DNA of 64,000 bases from Siphonodentalium dalli (Eukaryota; Mollusca; Scaphopoda; Gadilida; Siphonodentaliidae), in contig CP136065.1 in NCBI GenBank assembly GCA_032622095.1, forward strand, positions 118,647,195 to 118,711,194, given 5' to 3'. The position numbers were made by a program, and so were the translations under genes. The notes beneath the pieces were generated by a model, which was not told the DNA's origin, made no database searches, and saw only the letters and a list, made by a program, of their open reading frames with translations. Shown here in pieces: positions 55,449 through 64,000 of the stretch. Positions within the stretch are counted from its first letter, which is position 1, and every line of letters begins with the position of its first letter.

Positions 55449-57113
55449 TTGTCCCCTGCGAACTGTTCGAGGTTCGGTTCGATTCGAAACCGCTGAGATG
55501 ATTTGGTCCGGTTCGAAACCTTAGACGGGATTCGTTTATATCGAACCTTTTCGCTAGTCCCCGCAAAATTAGCAAATGTTGGTACCAGGAATTGTTTATT
55601 GATTATATATATCAATTGGTTTACACACAACTGTGCTAAATCTGTATGATACTATGATTTTGTTTACATTGGACATAATTAATTTGATCATTACTCGGGT
55701 GATATTTCGTTGAAGAGGTCTTTTGGTATAACCACTTTATTCTGTTCCCGCTAAACGGTCCGGCCGGACATGTCAAATTCGGATAATTAATTGGTAAAAC
55801 TTTAAGATTTCTGGTTTTCTATCTCAGTCTGTTCTCAAAGTTTGTTTTATTCCCTATATAATACTACTAATAGACATATGATTATACCTAACTAACAAGA
55901 CAACATGTTATGATTATGGATGAATACAGAACAAACAAGCTTTCTTGAATTCCATAAACTGGCTGAAACAGGTACGGTTTATCTGGGTTGTGTTGAAATT
56001 GGATTCAACCAACCACAGTGAGGAGAGTGTGTGGTCTTTGTTTATCAGCACTAATAATTGACATGATTATGTTACCCGATGCTTTTTATTAAATTGCTAC
56101 AGCATGACGTCTATACGCTTTGATATTTGTCGTGTGTTGTCACAGAGTTACAGATTGATGGTCGAGTGGTTTGATGTCTTGCTACAATTTAGCTGTCTGT
56201 TAATAGTTACTGAGTGTCGTCATTACAATAATAATATTCCTTACGGGTACTTCATTTATTTTCGAGAGACCCCCCTGCACAGTGCTTATTTGGGACCCTA
56301 CGTTTATTACTTTTCCAATACAAAATTGGAAGTCACTTGCAAAAACAGTAAAGATAGAACACAAAATGTGTAGATTTGAAACGAAAGAGCACTTCGAATA
56401 GCAATAAAAGTCAATGTAATACATGTGTCGTGAAACAATGTACAATGAGTGTCCGTCACACTATCAGAGTATGTGATAATCCAATGTCACCTCTGTACTG
56501 GCAAACAATGTACGCGTCCGAACTGATGGGAATATGGACATGACTTGACTAAAAGTATTGATCCAGAAAAATAGAGTTATCGCTCCTATGCCATGCGGTA
56601 CGTTCCGATACTGCCATTGCGTCAAATATGTCTTCGGTTGGCGATTTGTTTGAATATGTACTGGAAACTTGACTAATGAATAAATAAGCTGTCTCTCTCT
56701 CACATACTGTTAGATATAAGACTAAGTGATGATGTTATATGAGTGAGCGCACGTGTGTATATACAGAGAATCAAAGATTTCTAAGAACTTAAGTGTTTTA
56801 TTCGCGGTTCCTGCATGGACATAAACGTAAAATAAATTCTTATCTGATTGTTTAGCCATCTCCAATATAAAATAATTCTTTAGTATGTAATTACATTATA
56901 GTGTTGACGGTCAATACTTAAATAACCGTTGATTTGACTATAATAATGTCCACTATAAACCTGCACTAACTGTGTTCTAAATGTCCACTGTATCTACAGT
57001 CTACGACAACACGGTCGGTATTTGGGTTCGAGGTTCGGTTCGGTTCGAAACCAAGACGATGATTCGGTTTCAAGGTTCGGTTCGACCTAAAATCTAAGGT
57101 TCGCAGGGCACTA
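55449..57113. mobile_element. hAT-type element, 1665 bp, inside the tandem array
   Basis: Left end TTGTCCCCTGCGAAC, right end GTTCGCAGGGCACTA; the 8-bp duplication ATTTACAT lies at 55441-55448 and 57114-57121. Uninterrupted monomers read GACATTTACATGTAGATGGG, which gives the empty site. GGTTCGGTTCGATTCG repeats lie near both ends. The frame at 56104-56373 has no transposase motif. Confidence 0.85.
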
Positions 57114-57862
57114 ATTTACATGTAGATGGGAACGAGTCATTTTAGGATCATTCGGCCAAAAAACATGGCCGCTGGTGTTTTTTTACTCTTTGCATCACTT
57201 TGCATCACTAAATCGTTTGACACATCTACAGACAACATCTCTGATCCGATCATCACCAAACTTCATATGGATCATTGGGGCGACCTCTAGATGGGAACGA
57301 GTCATTTTGGGGTCATTTGGCCAAAAAACATGGCCGCCGTCAGCCATCTTGGATTTTACTCTTTGCATCACTAAATACTTTCACGCGGGCTACAGGTCGT
57401 ATCTTTGGTCAGATCTTTATGAAATTTGTCATGAATGTTGACATTGACATGTAGATGGGAACGAGTCATTTTGGGGTCATTCGGCAAAAAAAACATGGCC
57501 GCTGGTGGCCATCTTGGATTTCAAATTTGAATCCATTGGCGCAGGCTACAGGCCGTACTGTTTGTCTGATCATCATAAAATTTGTCATGAATGTTGACAT
57601 TTACATGTAGATGGGAACGAGTCATTTTAGGATAATTCGGCCAAAAAACATGGTCGCTGGTGGCCATCTTGGATTTTACTCTTTGCATCACTAAATCCTT
57701 TGACACATCCTACAGACCACATCTCTGATCCGATCATCACCAAACTTCATATGGATCATCGGGGTGACCTCTAGAAGGGAACAAGTCATTTTGGGGTCAT
57801 TTGGTCAAAAAACATGGCCACCATCAGCCATCTTGGATTTTACTCTTTGCATCAATAACTAG

Positions 57863-58859
57863 AATGCACTCAGAGAGATGCCAACGTGCGCAAAAATGTA
57901 ATAAACAATAATTTAAAAAATAATTTCACTGTATTTTACTTAATTTATTTAATTTAATGTTAGCAAAAAAAGACAATTACCATTTCTCATTTCATCACAG
58001 ATAAAAGGCAAATTACTATATTAATCATTTAAGTAATTAAAACCAATTTCATGTTGCCGAAAGGATGAGACTTTAATATCGATTACATTTTTTTCAGCGG
58101 CATATTTTGATTTTCATTTTACGATAGTCAAAGTTGACCAAAGGAGCAATTATAAGAATTAATTAATACTATTTGTGTAAATATTGATAGCAGCCAATAT
58201 GCAACAATAAATATCAATAATTAATCAATAATTAATCAATAACGATCATTTTATGTAATAATAAACTCTTCAAACGGTGTTTGTGTCAACAAATGCGTTT
58301 TGTTTTGTGTTACGTCATTCGTCGTATTTGACCCGGAACTCGGCTGAAGGTTAGGCTATTCAGCCTATTGCGTCGAATTACGAAATCGCGTTTTGAATGT
58401 CTTTCTTTTCCAGCACGAAAAGAGGTCTTCGCACGAACCAAAAATGATAAAACTTCCCAATTATAAGTAAAAATACCCAAATGAAGGAGTCTATGTAGGT
58501 CCCGAAGGAGTCTATAGACTCTTTGGTGTAGAGTTCTGATGGAGAAAATGTAGGTCGATCTATTTTTGTCATAACTCTGACGTATTTTGACCTGGGAGAA
58601 AAAATCGAAATCGAGGCTCACTACGAGCATGCCAGTTTTAAATATAGAAACAGGGAATCCCGACAAATGGCGATATCGGCGACAAACAAATAATCGAAAA
58701 CAACACATAGAATAAACATAGCAAAAACGCGGCACAGTAAAAATGTCAGAACGCCACAAGGTTTTACGTCGTTTTTGGTGACGTCATGGAGTGAAACGGA
58801 GTAGGGTGACACCAACCTACGAATCTGTCTGATCGCCATACTGTTGCGCGAGCGCACGT
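57863..58859 (-). repeat. Inverted full copy of the TTACGTGCG ~1-kb family
   Basis: The reverse complement of 19710-20726, from CTAGAATGCACTCAGAGAG to GCGAGCGCACGTAA, inserted in the tandem array. The internal frames (58310-58759 and 58378-58572, minus) correspond to those of the other copies. Confidence 0.8.
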
Positions 58860-59448
58860 AAATACATTCACACACCCTACAGACCACAACGCTGATCTGA
58901 TCATCACCAAACTTCATATTCATCATTGGGGTGGCCCCCAGTTGGGCACGAATCATTTTGGGGTAATTCGGCCAAAAAACATGGCCGCTGGTGGCCATCT
59001 TGGATTTCAAAATTGAATCCATTGGCGCGGGCTACAGGCCGTACTGTTTGTCATCATAAAATTTGTCATGAATGTTGACATTTTGGGGTAATTTGGCCAA
59101 TAAACATGGCCACCGGCAGCCATATTGGATTTTATTCTTTGCATCACTAAATATTTTGACACACCCTACATACCACATCCCTGATCTGATCATCACCAAA
59201 CTTCATATGGATCATCGGGGTGACCTCTAGATGGGAACGAGTAATTTTGGGGTCATTCGAGAAAAAAAAATTTTGGATTTTATTCTTTGTATGACTAAAT
59301 ATTTCTACACCTTCACATTTACATATTGTCTTACTTAGACATTTCAATTAGCACCTTTCCTAATTCCTCCATATACTGTCAACCATTAAATTATTCCCCT
59401 ACCTAAATTAAGCTACAGTGTCATTGACACTTTCATATTTATTTACTA

Positions 59449-60071
59449 TTAGCTGGTGGACCCGACTTCATCCGGGCTGTTTCCCCTCTGCTTTTTGGCG
59501 AATTGCGCGATTTGACCTTGAATTGACCATTTTCAAGGTCAGGTCGAGGGTAACGATTTGACCCGTCCAAAACACTCCCCGGACAAAAGTACCCGTTGAA
59601 ATCCATCAGGTTTTACCCGATTTGACCTTCCAAATTGACCATTTTGAAGGTCAAGGTCAGGTTGGGGTCACGATTTGACCCGTCCAAAACACTCCTCGGA
59701 CAAAAGTAACCCTAGGTATCAAATGTCGAAATCCGTCCGTTTTACCCGATTTGACCTTGAATTGACCTTTTTGAAGGTCAAGGTCAGGTCGGGGTAACGA
59801 TTTGACCCGGACAAAAGACTCCTCAGACAAAAGTATCCGTAGGTATCAAATTTCGTCGAAATCCGTCCCGTTTTACCCGATTTGACCTTGAATTGACCTT
59901 TTTGAAGGTCAAGGTCAGGTCGGTGTCACGATTTGACCCGTCCAAAACACCCCCTAGACAAAAGTAACCCTAGGTAGCAAGTTTGGGCTAAATCCGCCTG
60001 GCAGTTTTCCCAGCCATAGCTAACAGACAAACAACAAACAGACAGACAGAAGTCCCAAAATATATAGTAGA
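59449..60071 (-). mobile_element. Helitron-like element with ~4 internal monomers
   Basis: In reverse: TCTACTATATATTTTGGG start, GTCTGTCTG, then about four ~125-bp monomers (GACCTTGAATTGACC and AAGGTCAAGGTCAGG), hairpin AGCCCGGATGAAGTCGGG and end CTAA followed by T. Confidence 0.7.
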
Positions 60072-60380
60072 TCTATGCAATAATATAATAAGCCAATGGC
60101 ATACTATGTCACCATGGCAGTGCTCTTGTGATAAATATTGAACTGTGCAGTATTTTCACTCAAACAATGTTCTGTCAAGCTTGCAAACTCTCTGCAGGTT
60201 AGCATTATCTCATTTGGATCATAGTCTTATCATACTGATTGTAAATGTAAAATTCCCTGAAATAGGCATCAAGGTTCATGAGATAATGTGTGTAATGTGT
60301 GAGGGGATGGATGTGTTTACTTAAAAACTTCTCCAGTTCTAGCCGAAAGGTTCCATTCAAGCTTTATAGTATATATAAAA

Positions 60381-61132
60381 CTAGAAGGTGACCCGACTTC
60401 GTCCGGGCTTTGACCTTGAATTGACCATTTTGAAGGTCAAGGTCAGGTGGCGTCAAACACCAACACCCCAAAAATGGTGGAAATCGGCCCAGCGGATACC
60501 CTATGCATCAAATTTCGTCCGTAAAAATCCGCCAGTTTAACCCGATTTGATTTCCACTCAAGTATATACACACGCTCATTAATTATCAAGTTTCAACGTA
60601 AAGATAAATTACCATCGGTGCCCGAGATATCGCCAAGACGTCTGAAACAGTCAAATGCATCGGCCGGTTAAGCGTTAACGTGATCTAACGTTATGACCTC
60701 TAACGACGTCATAGAAGTTACGCATTGTTTTTATCCTGATGGAAGATAGTACCACTTCTTCTTGATAATTGAGGCAGATAACTAAAACGGATACATACGC
60801 ATTATATATCGTTGGAAAGAGGAAACACGAAAGATTCTCACAGTGTCATTTATTATGACTGGCATTTTATTATTCGCGCTATCGATTTGTAAGCACCGAA
60901 CTCAAATGAAAGTCCCGTAACACAGCGTAAAAAACAGATTTGACCTCGGCACGTGAAAAGTTGACCTCGGATCTGAAAATTAATATGCCTATGCCAGTCC
61001 CCGGCCGAAAATACCCCCTCATACCAAGTTTCATCGAAATCGGCCAGGCCGTTTTCGAGTCCATCGCGATCACACAGACACACACACACACACATACACA
61101 CACACACAGATCTTCCAAAAATATATAATAGA
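60381..61132 (-). mobile_element. Helitron-like element, 752 bp
   Basis: In reverse: TCTATTATATATTTTTGG start, GT microsatellite (61073-61109), GACTCGAAAACGGCC, and the 3' hairpin AGCCCGGACGAAGTCGGG near CTAG followed by T. It lies 87 bp upstream of the F-BAR exon at 61220. Confidence 0.7.
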
Positions 61133-61219
61133 TGAGTTCATTGGGAAGATTTCCAAATGATTTTTGCCAGCCTTGTCTACTCCAGGTTGACATAACAGTT
61201 TTCTTTTCTATTAAACAAG

Positions 61220-61265
61220 GATTTACAGTAGACAAAGATCTGTGATTGAAAAAGAATATGCTCAG
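61220..61265 (+). CDS. FCHSD2-like: FCHSD/nervous-wreck-like F-BAR protein, next exon
   Basis: 46 bases between TTTTCTTTTCTATTAAACAAG and a perfect GTGAGT donor. Starting with the last base of the split Arg codon it reads IYSRQRSVIEKEYAQ and ends in phase 0. The vertebrate counterpart, as I recall it, has Ser, basic residues, then AIEREYAQ at identical spacing, so exon order and phase agree. The exons for the rest of the F-BAR and the SH3 domains must lie beyond the window, as none is recognised in the last 2.7 kb. Confidence 0.7.
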
Positions 61266-62229
61266 GTGAGTTTCTTTGCTATAATTTTTATATAATTAGT
61301 ATTCCTAATACTGATCAACTTCAATGTTCAAATTTAATAGAAGTGAAATACTGCTGGGTTGTTCAAATGTGGGCAGCAAAAATTCTTGTTCCACGCTCAA
61401 TGACAAAATAATCTTTGAACAGCAGTTCACTTGTAAACTTTTTTGTGCAATTTGTCACTTGTGGATAGTGGTCTGAAATTAACTCTCCTTTGGCCTGCCT
61501 TTGTGTGATGACAACAATATTGCTCAGATCAGGATTATCGCTAATTGTCAAAACACTTGTGAAATTGTCATGGTAGGATGTGAAGGCACCAGGCAGTCAT
61601 CAACTACAAAAGCTACCACGCTATGACAATATGGTAAATGTTAATTGACTCATCAGATAATTTCTCAAAATTCCATACAGTGATCATATGGGGAACTATT
61701 CATTACACATTCATTGTTGTAGTGTGTATGATATATTCATTAATTGTCATTACATGTACATGTATGTATGTCTATCAAGGCGAATCTTCCAAATATGGCA
61801 CAGGACGCTTTAATACTTCCAGGATTGGGCTGGATTAATGATGTGAGCTTTCAGTGATTTATTTAGCCTGATAGTCCACATGTACTCACCTGGTGCATTC
61901 CATGCACGTGGTATGCGACACATAGCAAACGATGAGGGACCTTGTGTATATATATTCTCTCCATTCTTCATATGCCTGTATATCTTTTTCACCCCCCCCC
62001 CCCCCCACCAATTTAACTATGACTGACATTGCAATAATACATTCTGTGTATAGGCCCTAAAAAGTACAAATAGAACAAAATTCAGCATAGCATAACTAAT
62101 TTTTGTACAAAAAGTCCTGACCATATTATACTGGGATATTGCAGTTTCAAACTATCAGGATATCTTAAAATGAGAATACCATACAACACTTACAAGTTAT
62201 TGTATTCTTAGATCAAGTATGACAACAAA
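61266..62229. other. Intron after the F-BAR exon; nothing else recognised
   Basis: The minus-strand frame 61363-61551 (with NIVVITQRQAKGELISDHYP) looks somewhat protein-like but has no family I recognise. A C14 run lies near 61991. Confidence 0.35.
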
Positions 62230-62470
62230 ATCAACTGATATATTTTGCTTTATGTGGTCATGAAATGGCAAGGAATTGACTTCCTATGACAAGACATGAC
62301 GGCTTATATGATTTACAGGATATCTCCCCCCCTAAATATTTTCCCCTCCCTCTCACCCTGGATATCCCCCCACCCATGACAAAAAATTATTTTCACTTCA
62401 TATGCATTTACGAGAAAAATTATTTTAGAGAACACATTTTTTTCAAGTATGACAAAAAATCATCTTATAT
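62230..62470. repeat. Piece of the G/C-rich tandem repeat
   Basis: TTTTGCTTTATGTGGTCATG, ATCTCCCCCCC and GACAAAAAATCATCTTAT match the array at 39.1-40.4 kb. It continues at 63635 after the intervening element. Confidence 0.65.
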
Positions 62471-63634
62471 AAACACATCAAAAAAAGAAAGTCCCCCCTA
62501 ATATAATGTGTAATAATTTCGGAGATATTGGTTGGATTTTGGTGAAACTTTCCACAAATGAATACTGGAGCTAGAGACACAATCCGTGCGAAGGAAAGCC
62601 ATGTACACTGTAAGTGGTGTTATGGACGACTGAGCACGAGTTGATTGGAGGAGGGGTGCTTTTCCAAAATGACAAACACACAGGTAGAGTGATCTCGGCA
62701 ACAATATTGTTTCCTTGATTACACATCGTACACTGTCTGTAGTTTTTGTCAGAAAATGATGTTGTGAGTCCCCCTGCATGCTTTAGAGCACAACTTTACC
62801 GAATGGGAACAGTATGTACCCGGTCCATACTCATTCCCTTCAGTCATTCCATACCCTTTTATCTGGGAAGGTTGAAATCAACCAGTGATAGGTCGAATAC
62901 CAACCAAAAACAGAGGCATAGCTATTGGCATTTTGGAGGTGAATTTCTCCATAAAACATGTTGCCCGCCGCATGGGGATGATGCCAAAAACCATACAGAA
63001 TTTAAAGCAGTGAAACCAGCAGATTGGCAATATCGCAGATTGCACCAAAACTGGAAGACTGAGGGTTACAACCGCTAGACAAGATCGTTATCTAACAAAT
63101 GCTACATTGCGTATGAGGACGTCCAGGAATGGTATGTATCAGCACCACACATAAGACTGAACTCGTCCCTGATAATGGGAATCTGAATGTAGGAGCCCAG
63201 AATATTTATGAGACCAACTGAGGAGAGCTGTTTTTCATCGTGCCAATGACCACACCATGCTCGGTGACATGCACTGTCTGTTGCAGGACGAATGGAGGAA
63301 CATTTCAAAGCGTAAAATCGCCCCTATCATCAACAGCATGCTATTCCGAATTCCCGATGCCAGCAGGTTATATCGCGACACGGTGGCTACACGCAATATT
63401 GATTCATTGAATAAAATATCATTGTTTTCTCTTTTGTCATTTTTCAATCTACCCCACTCCCATTCAATCGATGCTCAGTCAGCCGTAACACCACGCACAC
63501 GTCTTGTCCTTCGCATGTATTGTGTCTGTAGCGCCAATAAGCATTTGTGAAAAGTTTCATAAAAATCCCCCCAATATCTCCGAAAATATTACATATTATA
63601 TTAGGGGGGGGGACTTTCTTTTTTTGATGTGTTT
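62471..63634 (+). mobile_element. Tc1/mariner-like relic with ~90-bp terminal inverted repeats
   Basis: AAACACATCAAAAAAAGAAA... (62471-62562) is repeated in inverted form at 63542-63634. Inside, around 63080, a frame reads QDRYLTNATLRMRTS, like the DNA-binding domain of Tc1-type transposases. Around 63285 another reads LQDEWRNISKRKIAPIINSM, like their C-terminus. The catalytic centre is missing and frames are broken. It interrupts the G/C-rich repeat. Confidence 0.55.
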
Positions 63635-63890
63635 ATTTTGCTTTGTCTAGTCATGAAATGGCAAGGAATTGACTTCTTGCTAGAAAAAGTTTGAGTCAGG
63701 GTTTGAGTTAATTTCTTGCCGTTTCATGACTATATAAAGCGAAATAAGCAATAAAACCATGAGGAATTTTGTCATGTAGGTGCTGGGTGGGGGGGGGGGG
63801 GGGGGGGGGGGGGGGTATCCAGGCCTGGACAAGTCCCCCCCCATTCCCAAATCCTGACTCAAACAACTTTTTCTAAGAAGTTAATTTCTC
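63635..63890. repeat. G/C-rich tandem repeat piece, inverted halves
   Basis: Forward and reverse repeat units meet near 63700-63730, followed by a G run of over 30 bases (about 63788-63815) and a C run. The last ~110 bp of the window are unassigned. Confidence 0.65.
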
Positions 63891-64000
63891 ACAGATAAGA
63901 AGATTTTTGTCACATAGTCTCGTCTGGATTGGGTGTGGGGCCAATAAAAATTGACCTAAACAAAACCATATAATAATGTCTGTGAAGTGAAAACTAAATT

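Larger units (their letters stand above)
54660..59330 (+). repeat. Large ~150-165 bp tandem array, split by two insertions
   Basis: Monomers contain GATGGGAACGAGTCATTTTG, GGCCAAAAAACATGGCCGC and GGCCATCTTGGATTT. Two monomer types alternate (one with CATCACCAAACTTCATATGG, one with CATCATAAAATTTGTCATGA). The array is interrupted by an hAT element (55449-57113) and an inverted ~1-kb repeat (57863-58859). Confidence 0.85.

Noticed and set aside
60879-61235. 118-codon minus-strand frame next to the F-BAR exon
   Set aside because: Runs through a GT microsatellite and Helitron sequence, and is antisense to the supported exon.
1-64000. tRNA, rRNA or other structured RNA genes
   Set aside because: No convincing cloverleaf arms or rRNA segments were found by eye. 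A tRNAscan or Rfam run would settle it.

Overview
This window is eukaryotic DNA from an invertebrate, most likely a marine one (a lophotrochozoan or an invertebrate deuterostome; the sequence does not decide which). Reasons: spliced coding exons with GT/AG borders, AT-rich DNA saturated with many families of DNA transposons, Helitrons and tandem repeats, a retrovirus-like LTR element, and no operon-like gene packing. One 100-base assembly gap is present (40369-40468). All family assignments rest on reading motifs and termini; no database search was possible.

Layout. 1-2.9 kb: a minisatellite, then three Helitron-like units joined head to tail. 3.0-12.7 kb: a degraded Mutator-like transposase relic on the minus strand, with a tandem retrovirus-like array next to it, LTR1-(env end)-LTR2-(gag/pro/pol remnant/env)-LTR3. 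This element keeps a retroviral expression layout: a leader splice donor, an env splice acceptor, and a -1 frameshift signal between gag and protease. It has lost capsid, reverse transcriptase, RNase H and the integrase core. 12.7-22.6 kb: LINE 3' ends, a Helitron, a 1000-bp hAT-type element, fold-back MITEs and copies of a ~1-kb repeat family.

22.59-33.1 kb is bounded by perfect inverted repeats with TA at both outer edges. It holds tandem repeats, fold-back and TTAA-flanked MITEs, a TatD-family nuclease gene broken by two frameshifts, and a cluster of a repeated 14-base word. 34-39 kb holds two copies of a transposon with 6-bp target duplications; one is interrupted by a TAA-flanked, Harbinger-like insertion, and the other copy supplies the empty site. 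39-47 kb holds G-rich tandem repeats, the gap, hAT and Helitron pieces, and a second repeated-word cluster.

48.2-61.3 kb contains the one convincing host gene: two or three coding exons of an FCHSD/nervous-wreck-type F-BAR protein on the plus strand, separated by a 12.7-kb intron filled with satellites, hAT elements and Helitrons. 61.3-64 kb has no recognised further exon; it ends with a Tc1/mariner-like relic between ~90-bp inverted repeats and more G-rich repeat. Most of the window is transposon biology, and its most informative parts are the nested insertions whose empty sites can be read directly.
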